Counted from the first letter of the stretch, positions 25,020 through 34,623 are shown. The stretch is DNA of 64,000 nt from Rhizobiales bacterium 2SD (GCA_005502805.1 SCMY01000001.1:310001-374000), one strand, 5' to 3'. The notes: a model not told the origin generated them from the sequence alone. Made by a program: numbers and translations.

Positions 25020-28000
25020 TCAGAACCTGACATTGAACTTTGCGCGAACGGATTGGTCGATGGCGTTGCTGCCATATTGCCCGCCATAGGAGATGCCGAG
25101 AGTGGTGTTCCTGGCAATGGCGACGTCCAGTCCGACATCCAGCACCAGCGCATCCTTCGCGATCGGCACGCCCGCGACCGTGAAAGGCGAGCCGCCGGCA
25201 AAGGCGAAGTTGGCGAAGGGCGTGGTATCGCCGAAGGCATGGCGCCAGCCGAGCGTGCTGCGCAGCGTTGCGGCAGTTTCTCCCAAAGCAAAGTCGGTCG
25301 AGGCGTGCAGGCCGAGCGTCGTGAAGGTGACGCCCGTGCTGGTGCTGGTACTACGCAAGGCCGCTGCGCCGCCGTTCTCCGCGAAGCCGTCAGTGTTGAG
25401 ATTCACATAGGCCAGGTTGACGAACGGCTCGAAGCCGAAGCGGCCAGCACGAAGGCTGTAGCCCAGTTCGCCGAACACCTGTGCCGTGCCGGCGCGATAA
25501 TCGCCCTTCAGGTTGTCGCCAAAGCCGGGGAAGGCGACGGAGCGGCTGGTCGTGACGTCATGCCACGTATAGGCGGCGCCGGTCCGAAAGCCGAGATTGC
25601 CCCACTGCGTGCCGCCATAGAGGCCGAGATGATAGTTATCGCTCGTGCCCGAGGAGGCGCGGTCACGCACGTTGAAGATGGTGCGGCTGTAGCCGGCCAT
25701 CATGCCGAGCCGCCACGTCTCGAAGATCGGCGCATCGCCGCCGATAAGGAAACCACCCGTCGAGTGCGAGAGGCTCGCCGCGTTGCCGTTGCTGTCTGTG
25801 GAGCCCCAGCTGCCGAAACCCTGTCCCCAGAGCGCAAAGCGGTCTGTCGTGGGTGCGACTGCGACCGCTCCGGAACCGAGCGAGGCGAAAGCGACATAGG
25901 CGCCCGTCTTGCCATCGGCCGGATCGGCACAGGCCATGACCGGCGCACGCGATGCACCGACCGCGCCGAAGACCGCGCGGATGCGGTTCGTCGCGGCATC
26001 CCGCACGAAATGACTGTCCTCGATCCGCGCCGTCTTCGCCGAGGCGTGGACCTCGCCGGAGAGTTGATCGAAGACACGGCCGGCCGCGGCCATATCGAGC
26101 TGGGCGACGGCGTTGACGAGGGAGATCGACAGAGGAACGCTATCCAGCCCGCCGCCGGTCGCGATCTGGTTACGGGTCTGGCCAACCGACGCGAAGGACA
26201 CCGCGCTGCGGGTCACATCCAGATAGACGTTATTCGGATCGTAGTTCAATCCGAACGCCAGGAAAGGCGTTGAAAGCGGCGAGGACTGCGTCAGACCGGA
26301 GAACTGACCGGATACGCCGCCGCCCGCTGTCGCGATGCGGTAGCGGGTACCGAGCGCATAGACGCCCGGCGCATTGTTGACCTGGACCGTGCCGCCATTG
26401 AGGCTCGCCGTCCCAGTCGCAGCAATACGGTCGGACTGCCCAGCCGTATTCACCTCGACTTTGTAGATCGATCCCGCGTTGAAGGTGACGCTGCCTGCCA
26501 GGTTGAGCACGTTGGTGGCCGAGCCATTGCGCAGATCGACAATACCGCCTGTCGCGTTGACGAAGCTTGCCGCGCCCAGCGTGCCTCCGTTCGCTGCCGT
26601 CACCAGACCGTTGTTGGTGAAGCTGGCGAGGCCGGTGAAATCGCCACCGCTGAGCGCAAAGGTACCGCTGTTGCTGAACCTGCCATTCCCGGTCGTCGTG
26701 CCGGTGACGGTGAAGGTTCCGCTGTTGACGATTGCACCGTTGATCACGCCGCCCGAGGTCGTGGCGTTTCCGCTGTTGGTCAGGCCGTTCGAGGCGGTGC
26801 CGGAGTTCGTGAACGTTCCGGAATTGACGATATTGCCGTCCCAGAGGCCGGCATTGCCGATCGAGCCGGAGCTGGAGACGACGTTGCCGTTCCAGGTTCC
26901 GGTGTTGGTGATCCTGCCGGTGTTGGACGCGACGATGGCGTTGTAGGTCCCGTAATTGCTGACGAGCCCGGCATTGGCGAGGTCGTCGGTCACCGTGCCA
27001 TTGTTGGTGACGACGCCGCTGGCGGCGTTGAGGATGCCGCCGCTCGCCGTCAGTGCGCCGCCGGCATCGACCGTGACGCCGCCATTGTTGGTCAGCACCC
27101 CGGCGAGGGTGTAGCTCCCCGTCCCGGTCACCGCGAGGGTTGCACCGCTGGCGTTGCCGAATGCGCCATTGCCGGTAACGGTGCCGCCAACATTGAAGAT
27201 CCCGCCGGCGTTGTTGGCGATCGCGCCGTTGAGCGCCCCGCCATTGGCGTTCGCCGTGCCGGCGTTGATCACGCCGCCCGAGACGCTGCCGCCCGTCTGG
27301 GTGAAGGTCGCTCCCGCATTGTTGGTCACGCTGCCGGCCACCGTGCCGGCGTTCTCGAACCTCGCATTGTTGGTGACGTTGGAGGTGATACCACCTGTCG
27401 ACGTGATCGCCAGCGCGCCACCATTGATCGTCGTCGGGCCGGTATAGGTGTTCATCTCCGAGAGCGTCAGCGTGCCGGCCCCGTTCTTGGTCAGGCTCTT
27501 GCCATCCCAGCCGCTGGCGAAGGGACCGGTCTGATCTGTCAGCGCCACGCTGACATTGAAGGCATCGGTGCCGTTCGTCAGGGTGAAGACGCCATTGCCT
27601 CCTCCTGCGCTGGCATCCCAGGTCAGGCCGGTGTGGATGATGTAGTCGTTGCCACTGATCCCGCCCGTCGCCGTCAGATAATCGACCAGGCTCGATGAAC
27701 CGCCGATGGTGACGCTGGCGAAGTCGCCGGTGATGCCGCCTGTCGTGTGGATCACCGTATACTGCGGTCCCGCATAGCCGCTGACGTTCAGGGTTCCGTC
27801 CAGCGCTGCGGTTACGGCCGTGATGGCGGGGTCGTTGGCGCCGATGGCGACGTTCAGCGTCGAGCCGGCGCTTTGGGTGAAGGCTCCGGTCACGGCGAGC
27901 TGCGCCGTCCCGTCGATGGTCGTGGTCGCGCCGCTCTGCGTCGTATAGCTTGCCGCCGTGAATGTTCCGGCCTGGCCGAACTCCAGCTTGCCGCCGTTGA

Positions 28001-30581
28001 CCGTGACCGCGCCCACCGAACTGCCCGCACCGGTCAGGATGGTCGTTCCGGCCTCGACCGTCACCGCACCAGAACCTGAGATCGTCGGGACGAAGGCATA
28101 GCTCGTGGCTGTGTGGTTGAAGACGATCCGGCCGTTGCCCACCATAAAGGTGACTGTCGGGGTGCTCAACGTACCGGGCGCCGCGGCGGGGCCGCCGATC
28201 CCGGCGCCGATGTTGAGCGTGCCGGTCGAACCGGCGTTAGCAGCAATGGTGACGCCCGAAGCCAAGACCGTGCCACCGTTCCGGATGGTCAGCGTGCCAT
28301 TATTGGTGATGCCGCCATTCGCCGTCAGCGCGCCTCCGTCGGTGACGGTGACGAGGCCGCTATTGGTCAGCAGCCCAGCGAGGGTGTAGTCGCCGGTGGC
28401 TGCTACAGCGAGGGTTGCGCCGCTGGCGTTGCCGAACGTGCTATTGCCGGTGACGACGCTGGTGACGTTGAAAATACCGCCGGCGTTGTTGGCGACCGCG
28501 CCGTTAAGCGCACCGCCATTGGCATTCACCGTGCCGGCGTTGATCACGCCACCCGAGACGCTGCCGCCAGTCTGAGTGAAGATCGCCCCCGCATTGTTGG
28601 TCACGCTGCCGACAACCGTGCCGGCGTTCTCGAACCTCGCGTTGCTGGTGACGTTGGAGGTGATACCGCCTGTCGACGTGATCGCCAGCGTGCCGCCATC
28701 GATCGTCGTCGGGCCGGTATAGGTGTTCATCCCCGAGAGCGTCAGCGTGCCGCCGGCCAGCGTCAGCCCCAGCCGACCCGCGCCGCCATCGCGGATCAGG
28801 CCGGAGAGGGATGAGTTTCCGGCGGTTGAGCCATCGATGGTCAGGATGCTGTCGGCAGCGCCGCCATTCTCGATGATACCCGAACCGGCTGACAGACTCC
28901 GGACGGCGCCGAGCACGGTGCTGTGACCGTTGAGCCGCAACGTACCGCCGGGACCGCTATATCGATTGTCGAAATTGACCGTCACGTCCTTGGTCAGGGC
29001 ATTACCGGCCAGCACATTGAGCGTGCTGGCGTCGTAGAAATACTGCTGCCCACCGCTGACGGCATTGGCGGCTGAGGCGTTGAGTACGCTGTTTTCGCTG
29101 AAATACTGCGTCCCGCCGCTGACGGCATTGGTGGCCGAAGCGTTGAGCGCGCTGGTGCCCCAGAAATACTGTGTCCCGCCGTTGACGGCATTGGCGGCAG
29201 AGGCGTTGAGCGAACTGGTGTTGTTGAAATCCTGCATCCCGCCGCTGACGGCATTGGCGGCCGAAGCGTTGAGTGCGCTGGTGCCCCAGAAATACTGCTC
29301 CCCGCCGCTGACGGCATTGGCGGCCGAGGCGTTGAGCACGCTGCTGTCGCCGAAATTCTGCGTTCCGCCGCTGACGGCATTGGCAGTCGAGGCGTTCAGT
29401 GCGCTGGTGTCGCCGAAATTCTGCGTCCCGCTGGTGACGGCGTTGGCAACCGAGGCGTTCAGCGCGCTGGTGTTGTAGAAATTCTGCGTCCCGCCGCTGA
29501 CGGCGTTGGCAGCCGAGGCGTTAAGTGCGCTGGTGATGTAGAAATATTGTGTCCCGCCGCTGACCGCATTGGCGGCAGAGGCGTTGAGCGCGCTGGCGTC
29601 GTTGAAACCCTGAAACCCGCCGCTGACGGCATTCGCGGCAGAGGCCTTCAGCGCGCTGTTCTCATGGAATATCTGCGTCCCGCCGCTGACGGCATTGGCG
29701 GCGGAGGCGTTGAGCACGCTGGTTTCGGAGAAAAGTTGTTTCCCGCCGCTAACGGCGCTGGCGGCAGTAGCGTTCAGTGTACTGGCGCCGTAGAAACCCT
29801 GGTTTCCGCCGCTAAGAGCATTGGCGGCAAGGGCGTTCAGCGCGCTGGTCCCGTCGAAATTTTGGATCCCGCCGCTGACGGCATTGGTCGCCGAGGCGTT
29901 CAGCGCGCTGGCGGCGTAGAAAGTCTGCTTTCCACCACTGACAGCATTGGCTGAGGAGGCATTCAGCTGGCTGGCTCCGCCGAAACGTTGGTTTCCGCCG
30001 CTAACGGCTTCGGCGACTGAGGCATTCAGCCTGCTCGTATCGTAGAAATACTGCGTCCCACCGCTAATAGCATTGCCGGCTGAGGCATTGAGTGTGCTTG
30101 TATTATAGAAATACTGTTCTCCGCCACTGACTGCGTTGGCGGCAGAGGCGTCTAGCGTGCTGATTTCGACGAACCCTTGAATTCCGCCGCTGACGGCATT
30201 CGCAGCTGAAGCGTTCAGTGTGCTAGCGCCGTAGAAATTCTGAAATCCGCTGCTGACCGCGTTTGTGGCAGAAGCGTTCAGCGCGCTGGAATCGTATAAA
30301 TACTGCGATCCGCCGCTGACGGCGTTTGCGGCTGAGGCGTTCAGCGTGCTGGCGTCGCGGAAATACTGGTTTCCACCTGTGACGGCACCAGCGGCCGAGG
30401 CGTTGAGCGCACTGGCGTTGTAGAAAAGCTGCGTCCCGCCAGCAAATGGACCACTCGTCGTCTGGTTGCCTGTGAAAATCTGCGCGGCGGCTTCCGGTCC
30501 CAGGCAGATGGCCACAACCCCAGCCAGCGCCGTGCTCCCGAGCAGAAGGGAGATGCGGCTCTCGCCACGATTGTTATTCAT
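25020..30581 (-). CDS. Large autotransporter with 21-residue repeats
   Basis: A 1853-residue type Va autotransporter. A signal-like segment (LLLGSTALAGVVAICLGPEA) is followed at residues 57-518 by 22 units of 21 residues with consensus S.LNASAANAVSGG.Q.F..., reminiscent of AIDA repeats. The central passenger has two copies of a ~145-residue beta-strand block that begins NTYTGPTTI and is rich in Asn/Gly/Thr, the beta-helix autotransporter repeat type. Residues ~1585-1853 form a beta-barrel (FALWGQGFGSWG onwards) ending VRAKFNVRF, with the terminal Phe typical for BAM recognition. It is probably a surface adhesin. An IalB gene follows by 4 bp and an AraC-type regulator is divergent upstream. 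Confidence 0.92.
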   Translation of the reverse strand: MNNNRGESRISLLLGSTALAGVVAICLGPEAAAQIFTGNQTTSGPFAGGTQLFYNASALNASAAGAVTGGNQYFRDASTLNASAANAVSGGSQYLYDSSALNASATNAVSSGFQNFYGASTLNASAANAVSGGIQGFVEISTLDASAANAVSGGEQYFYNTSTLNASAGNAISGGTQYFYDTSRLNASVAEAVSGGNQRFGGASQLNASSANAVSGGKQTFYAASALNASATNAVSGGIQNFDGTSALNALAANALSGGNQGFYGASTLNATAASAVSGGKQLFSETSVLNASAANAVSGGTQIFHENSALKASAANAVSGGFQGFNDASALNASAANAVSGGTQYFYITSALNASAANAVSGGTQNFYNTSALNASVANAVTSGTQNFGDTSALNASTANAVSGGTQNFGDSSVLNASAANAVSGGEQYFWGTSALNASAANAVSGGMQDFNNTSSLNASAANAVNGGTQYFWGTSALNASATNAVSGGTQYFSENSVLNASAANAVSGGQQYFYDASTLNVLAGNALTKDVTVNFDNRYSGPGGTLRLNGHSTVLGAVRSLSAGSGIIENGGAADSILTIDGSTAGNSSLSGLIRDGGAGRLGLTLAGGTLTLSGMNTYTGPTTIDGGTLAITSTGGITSNVTSNARFENAGTVVGSVTNNAGAIFTQTGGSVSGGVINAGTVNANGGALNGAVANNAGGIFNVTSVVTGNSTFGNASGATLAVAATGDYTLAGLLTNSGLVTVTDGGALTANGGITNNGTLTIRNGGTVLASGVTIAANAGSTGTLNIGAGIGGPAAAPGTLSTPTVTFMVGNGRIVFNHTATSYAFVPTISGSGAVTVEAGTTILTGAGSSVGAVTVNGGKLEFGQAGTFTAASYTTQSGATTTIDGTAQLAVTGAFTQSAGSTLNVAIGANDPAITAVTAALDGTLNVSGYAGPQYTVIHTTGGITGDFASVTIGGSSSLVDYLTATGGISGNDYIIHTGLTWDASAGGGNGVFTLTNGTDAFNVSVALTDQTGPFASGWDGKSLTKNGAGTLTLSEMNTYTGPTTINGGALAITSTGGITSNVTNNARFENAGTVAGSVTNNAGATFTQTGGSVSGGVINAGTANANGGALNGAIANNAGGIFNVGGTVTGNGAFGNASGATLAVTGTGSYTLAGVLTNNGGVTVDAGGALTASGGILNAASGVVTNNGTVTDDLANAGLVSNYGTYNAIVASNTGRITNTGTWNGNVVSSSGSIGNAGLWDGNIVNSGTFTNSGTASNGLTNSGNATTSGGVINGAIVNSGTFTVTGTTTGNGRFSNSGTFALSGGDFTGLASFTNNGLVTAANGGTLGAASFVNATGGIVDLRNGSATNVLNLAGSVTFNAGSIYKVEVNTAGQSDRIAATGTASLNGGTVQVNNAPGVYALGTRYRIATAGGGVSGQFSGLTQSSPLSTPFLAFGLNYDPNNVYLDVTRSAVSFASVGQTRNQIATGGGLDSVPLSISLVNAVAQLDMAAAGRVFDQLSGEVHASAKTARIEDSHFVRDAATNRIRAVFGAVGASRAPVMACADPADGKTGAYVAFASLGSGAVAVAPTTDRFALWGQGFGSWGSTDSNGNAASLSHSTGGFLIGGDAPIFETWRLGMMAGYSRTIFNVRDRASSGTSDNYHLGLYGGTQWGNLGFRTGAAYTWHDVTTSRSVAFPGFGDNLKGDYRAGTAQVFGELGYSLRAGRFGFEPFVNLAYVNLNTDGFAENGGAAALRSTSTSTGVTFTTLGLHASTDFALGETAATLRSTLGWRHAFGDTTPFANFAFAGGSPFTVAGVPIAKDALVLDVGLDVAIARNTTLGISYGGQYGSNAIDQSVRAKFNVRF
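27030..28750 (-). repeat. Two direct copies of a ~440-bp passenger block
   Basis: The blocks at about 28310-28750 and 27030-27475 encode nearly the same ~145 residues (MNTYTGPTTI, GGITSNVT, NAGTV.GSVTNNAG, TQTGGSVSGGVINAGT, GGALNGA.ANNAGGIFNV). They arose by internal duplication and are separated by about 275 codons of unrelated passenger. Confidence 0.85.
28990..30413 (-). repeat. 63-bp tandem repeats coding 21-residue units
   Basis: Twenty-two full 63-bp units and one decayed unit in phase with the autotransporter frame. Units differ mostly at the first three and last four residues, while the LNASAANAVSGG core is nearly constant. Such arrays expand and contract by slippage, so repeat number is likely to vary between strains. 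Confidence 0.9.
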
Positions 30582-30749
30582 GAACCTCGCCCCCGCACCT
30601 TAGCCAGCCACTTCAGAAATAAAGGCAACGCGCAGCTTGCGATCGGCGCACGGGCTCTTTTTCTTCGGCGCGAGGGCTCATCTCATGGTGAGCCGGCATA
30701 TAATGACGGTGGCAGTTGAAAGCGACTTGGGGAAGATTTAAACGAAGAC

Positions 30750-31757
30750 ATGGAGGACAGGCTTCTATTATCGACAAACTCCGTCGAGCCGGATTTGCGC
30801 AGCGATTACTGGCGCGAGATGGTTGCCCCGTTTTTCGATGCCCAGCCGACTGAAAGTACGCGCAACACCCATCTGGAAGGATCGATCGACGTACGTTTTA
30901 TTGCCGGACTGATCGTCTCCCGCACGACCTTCAGTGCCCAGCATCTTAATCGAAGCCGGCGCCTGACCTTGAGGAGTGAGATGAGCGATTTCTACATGCT
31001 CGAACTCTTCACGACGGCGAACGGAAAGATGGATTGCCAGGGGCACACGATGACCATCGAAGATGGCGATGTCTGCCTTCTGGATCTTGGCCGGGCTTTT
31101 ACAAGTCAGTTTTCTGCTGGTTCAGGGCTGCCCCTTGTTTTGCCGCGCGCGCCGCTGGATCGGGCGCTGGCCGGCCGGCCCCTGGACGGCCTCGTCCTCA
31201 AGGCCGGCTCGCCGGTCACCCAGTTGATTTCCGATCTGATTTTGAGTCTGGATCGCTTGCCATCCATGGGCATCGCGGTTGCGCTAGCCATCGAGGAGGC
31301 GGTCACGACACTGCTCGTCTCCGTGATTGCCGGCCGGACAATCGACGAACTGCCGGAGGATCCGGTGCTGAGCCGGGTATTCCGCCAGCGTGTCCTGCAA
31401 TTCATCGATGCGAACCTACACCGCCCGGACCTCGATCTGGCGCTTCTCATGCAGCAGTTCCGGGTGTCGCGCGCCCATCTCTATCGGATGTTCGCCGGGG
31501 ACGGCGGGGTGCGGGCCGTCATCCGCGACAGGCGGCTGAATGCCGCCTACCGCCAGCTTCTTTCGCACCGAGGCAAGACCGGTTCGGTCACCAGCATCGC
31601 CCATAAGTTGGGTTTCTCCAGCAGCAATCAGTTCTTGCGGGCTTTCCGCGAGCAGTTTGGTGTGACGCCGAGCGAGGTTCGGGATGAGGGCATGTCGATT
31701 GCGTCTGGCGAGGCGGAACGCGGTTTCCAGGCCTATCTTCGCAAAGTGAAGCGATAG
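30750..31757 (+). CDS. AraC-family transcriptional regulator
   Basis: A 335-residue regulator. The N-terminal half (residues ~15-190) resembles the AraC-binding-like sensor domain of NphR/FeaR-type activators (EVDPL-like WREMVAPFFDAQ, then YMLELFTTANGKMDCQG). The C-terminal ~100 residues hold two helix-turn-helix motifs (DLALLMQQFRVSRAHLYRMF and SVTSIAHKLGFSSSNQFLRA, ending FREQFGVTPSEVR). It is divergent from the autotransporter gene with 168 bp between the starts, so it probably controls that adhesin. No ligand is evident. Confidence 0.85.
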   Translation: MEDRLLLSTNSVEPDLRSDYWREMVAPFFDAQPTESTRNTHLEGSIDVRFIAGLIVSRTTFSAQHLNRSRRLTLRSEMSDFYMLELFTTANGKMDCQGHTMTIEDGDVCLLDLGRAFTSQFSAGSGLPLVLPRAPLDRALAGRPLDGLVLKAGSPVTQLISDLILSLDRLPSMGIAVALAIEEAVTTLLVSVIAGRTIDELPEDPVLSRVFRQRVLQFIDANLHRPDLDLALLMQQFRVSRAHLYRMFAGDGGVRAVIRDRRLNAAYRQLLSHRGKTGSVTSIAHKLGFSSSNQFLRAFREQFGVTPSEVRDEGMSIASGEAERGFQAYLRKVKR

Positions 31758-32373
31758 CCATAGCCTGGATGTTCAGTCCCGGCATGGCCATGTCTTGCTG
31801 GTCTTGCCAGCCTTCGCCATGATGGCGGCGATCCGCTGCCATGCCAAAGCCAAGCCGCAGCCCCCAAAAAATAAGAACCTCCACAAGGCGCAAAACTGGC
31901 ACTTGGTCCGCTGGCCAGACACACGGGCTCAGCAGGTGGCCTCGCCCGCCAGGACGAGGCCACCTGCACCGGTTGCGCCAACATGGCCAGAAAGCAGATC
32001 ATCGAGGTTCCCATCGTCGGAGCCATGAAAATCGAGATCAGTTCATATCCAACACAGGATTCTGTGATCACCTTCGCAACTGAGGCGGAAGCGAACATTG
32101 CTCTGCGATTGCCGCCGACGGTTATCCGCGGCGAGCTTTTCGATTGCGGAGGGAGTGGCGCGCGGAGATGAGGATCGAACCGGTCTGCGGACGGTGCTGC
32201 CCGGCTGCGCCGGAATCACGGAACTGGCCCTCGCAGACCAGGGCGAGAAATGTCCCCGCAAATCGTCCTGTCGCAGACCGCTCCAGTCTGAGCAGGCCCG
32301 CTTTCGCCGCTAACCCTCGACACTGACGCAGGTTTTGCCAAGGCGGGCGAAAGTCTCTGGATTCGAGACTGGG
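31758..32373. other. Intergenic stretch left of the island
   Basis: Contains one possible small gene (31983-32171). The rest has no convincing frame on either strand. Before island insertion this DNA would have lain directly downstream of the tRNA-Gln gene. Confidence 0.45.
31983..32171 (+). CDS. Small hypothetical protein
   Basis: A 62-residue frame. Its composition is acidic and not arginine-rich, unlike neighbouring shadow frames. The stretch IEISSYPTQDSVITFATEAE, then ANIALRLPPTVI, looks like a genuine small beta-rich protein of the kind seen in Hyphomicrobiales. An internal ATG at residue 14 is an alternative start, since no good Shine-Dalgarno precedes either one. No function is recognised. 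Confidence 0.35.
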   Translation: MARKQIIEVPIVGAMKIEISSYPTQDSVITFATEAEANIALRLPPTVIRGELFDCGGSGARR

Positions 32374-32393
32374 TGGCTGGGGCGCCAGGATTC
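32374..32393. repeat. Left attachment site (att)
   Basis: TGGCTGGGGCGCCAGGATTC, identical over 20 bp to the 3' end of tRNA-Gln at 55306-55325. The flanks differ at once (GGG before and TCAGG after, against AAA and GAACC), which sets the core length. Confidence 0.8.
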
Positions 32394-32473
32394 TCAGGCA
32401 CTTTTCTTGAAGGCGCTGATCTAAAAGCGGTTTTTCTGCTCTTTCCGGGTCGGCAAAGCGATTTGCCCATTCG

Positions 32474-32483
32474 GTTGCTACAA
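32474..32483. promoter_or_regulatory. Candidate integrase arm-type site, left end
   Basis: GTTGCTACAA lies 12 bp upstream of the integrase start. It matches sites repeated near the right end (55221-55290), the positions expected for arm-type binding sites of the recombinase. Confidence 0.35.
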
Positions 32484-32494
32484 AGGGCACCATT

Positions 32495-34264
32495 TTGGCG
32501 CGTCTTCTCCGCAACGTCGTCCAACGGAACCGCATCTTCCATTTCCGCCGGGTGATCCCGCTCGACCTGCGCCCGCGCTTCCGGCGCGGTGAGATCACTT
32601 GCTCGCTGCGAACCTCCGAACTTCATCTCGCCGGAATCAGGGCGCGGGAGCTATATCTGGCGGCAGAATCGCTCTTCGACGAAAGCCGCTGCGACCCCAT
32701 GCTCTCAGACGACCAGCTCGCGGCCATCGTGCAGGATTTCTATGGCTACGTTCTCGACCAGGAGAACAAGCTGCGGCTCAGGCATGGGCGCATCCCGGAA
32801 GAGGTTCGAGCTAGGCGCGCCGAGCACTTCAACACCGTCGCCAAGCAGGCCCGAGCCGACCTCGGCGCCAACGAGTTCGGCAGCGTCGCCTTCATCAGCC
32901 AAGCCATGCTGCGTAAGCACAAGCTCGCCGGCCAGCTCGACGAGACGGGCCGGAACCAGGTCTCGCAGGCGCTGATGCGCGGCGGCATCGATCTCGCCGA
33001 AGCCGTCAGGGCTCGCTACGAAGGCGACTTCAATTTCGAGCCGCGCGACAAGCTGCTGGCTCGGAAGGTCGAGGCCTTGTTCGCGGCGCCGGCAGACAGC
33101 CAGTCACAGGCGGCAGGGCAAGCGGCGCCATCTGAGCATGGCAGGCAGGAGGGAAGGGAGGCCGAGGCGCTATTCGCCGAGACGGCCGCCAGCTTCGTCA
33201 CCAAACAAAAGCAGTTGCGTCGTTGGGAGAACCAGACCGCCTCGCAGAACGAGAAGAGCTACGAGCTCTTCAAGGCGATTTGTGGCGACCGGCCATTGCG
33301 CACGTATGTTCGGAAGGACGCAGCCAAATTCAAGGACGTGTTGGAGCGGCTGCCGGCTGACTACGGCAAAGCCTCACGATACATCGGAAAAGCACCCGAC
33401 GAAATCCTCGCTCTGGAGGCAGAGAACGGTAGCCAGAGCGAACGTCTGTCGATCCGCACCGTTAAACGCCATTTCTCTGCCCTGTCGGCCCTATGGGACG
33501 AGGCAATTCCGCTCGGCGACGCAGCCGACAAGATTTTCTCCGGCTTCAAGTTTCCGCAGCAGCAGCGGGCGCAGGACCAGCGGCCGATGTGGACGCGCGC
33601 CGATCTGGCGCGGCTTTTCAAGACGCCAATATGGGTCGGCTGCAAATCGGAAGGCCGGCGCACCACGCCCGGTAGCCAGATCATCCGCGACGAGAAGTTC
33701 TGGCTGCCGCTGATCGCGATATTCTCCGGCGCGCGCCAGGAAGAAATCTGCCAGCTCCATGTCGAAGACATCCGTCAGGAAAAAGGCGTCTGGGTGTTCG
33801 ATATCAACGCCCGACCGCCCCGTAGGCTGAAGAATCGATCGGCAGTTCGCCTGGTGCCGATTCACGGCGAGCTCATTCGGATCGGCTTCTTGCGCTATGT
33901 CGACGAGCAGCGCGAAGCCGGCAATGCCCGCATCTTCCCTAACCTGCATCCCGGCGGCGCTGACGATCGCCTCGGCCATGGTTTCACCAAATGGTTCACC
34001 CGATACCGGCGAGACGTGAAGCTCTACGAGGCGGGCCGGGACTTCCATTCGTTCCGCCACAGCGCCACGACGTTCCTGCACCAAGGCGGCGCTTCCGATT
34101 CCGTCGTCGACCGGCTCACCGGCCACACGACGCCCGGCGAGACGGCGCGCTACACGAAGAGCACGGATATTGCCCAGCTCAAGACCGCAATCGAAGCGAT
34201 CGACGCGGGCGTGGATTTCACGGGGCTCCATCAGGCTGAACGGCAGCCTGCGCAAACGCTCTAG
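32495..34264 (+). CDS. int: Tyrosine recombinase (island integrase)
   Basis: A 589-residue site-specific recombinase. The N terminus (NRIFHFRRVIPLDLRPRF) is the DUF6538-type arm-binding region and a core-binding region follows at about 250-350. The catalytic domain carries the expected residues: Arg414 in FSGARQEEI, the HxxR box His518/Arg521 in HSFRHS, His544 in GHTTPGE, and nucleophile Tyr553 in ARYTK. It starts 101 bp from the left att copy and reads into the island. It would catalyse integration and, with an accessory factor, excision at the tRNA-Gln 3' end. No excisionase is recognised nearby. Confidence 0.93.
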   Translation: MARLLRNVVQRNRIFHFRRVIPLDLRPRFRRGEITCSLRTSELHLAGIRARELYLAAESLFDESRCDPMLSDDQLAAIVQDFYGYVLDQENKLRLRHGRIPEEVRARRAEHFNTVAKQARADLGANEFGSVAFISQAMLRKHKLAGQLDETGRNQVSQALMRGGIDLAEAVRARYEGDFNFEPRDKLLARKVEALFAAPADSQSQAAGQAAPSEHGRQEGREAEALFAETAASFVTKQKQLRRWENQTASQNEKSYELFKAICGDRPLRTYVRKDAAKFKDVLERLPADYGKASRYIGKAPDEILALEAENGSQSERLSIRTVKRHFSALSALWDEAIPLGDAADKIFSGFKFPQQQRAQDQRPMWTRADLARLFKTPIWVGCKSEGRRTTPGSQIIRDEKFWLPLIAIFSGARQEEICQLHVEDIRQEKGVWVFDINARPPRRLKNRSAVRLVPIHGELIRIGFLRYVDEQREAGNARIFPNLHPGGADDRLGHGFTKWFTRYRRDVKLYEAGRDFHSFRHSATTFLHQGGASDSVVDRLTGHTTPGETARYTKSTDIAQLKTAIEAIDAGVDFTGLHQAERQPAQTL

Positions 34265-34269
34265 GGCCG

Positions 34270-34416
34270 GCGCATGACGGCCACGGCCTGGCGCCCGACG
34301 TTGCCGGCGTCATGAAGGGGCATCAGCGCAAGGCTGTCGCCAACACTTACGGCGGATTCCCGATGGAAGCGCTGTACAGGGAGATCTCGAAGATCCCGAC
34401 GCTCACGCTGACATAG
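34270..34416 (+). pseudogene. C-terminal relic of a second integrase-like gene
   Basis: A frame directly after the integrase reads APDVAGVMKGHQRKAVANTY and then GGFPMEALYREISKIPTLTL before a TAG at 34416. The GH...VA..YG...P...L..EI.K pattern resembles the last part of some tyrosine recombinases after the catalytic His. Nothing upstream in this frame is coding, so it would be the tail of an earlier element. Confidence 0.35.
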
Positions 34417-34510
34417 GGCAAGCTGGGATAGAATTCGACAAAACGCTGTGGGAGTGCGGCTTCGAATGGCGCCGGATTTCTGTGAAACGGCTGCGCAAAA
34501 CACTTTATCG

Positions 34511-34623
34511 CCTACACCCCCTCCAATCACCAACCACACCCATACTTCCTCACCACCCTACTTCTTCCACTCCCATACCTCCTCCGCCTCCATACTTCCT
34601 CCCTCCACCACCACCTCCACTAC
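34511..34623. other. 113-nt tract almost free of G on the plus strand
   Basis: Only one G (34586) occurs in 113 nt; the rest is C, T and A with recurring pieces such as CATACTTCCTC and CCACCACC. The minus strand is correspondingly G/A-rich with GGTGG and GGAGG runs. It lies between the integrase and the HUH-like gene and is not convincingly coding. Confidence 0.7.

Noticed and set aside
25053..26273. A 406-codon plus-strand frame under the autotransporter barrel
   Set aside because: Antisense to a well-defined beta-barrel domain and without any family motif.
28990..30413. Regular 63-bp repeats that could suggest a CRISPR array
   Set aside because: There are no unique spacers; the repeats are in frame and encode the autotransporter's 21-residue units.
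32374..32393. A second tRNA-Gln gene at the left island end
   Set aside because: Only the last 20 nt of the tRNA are present, with no acceptor partner or anticodon arm; it is an att repeat.
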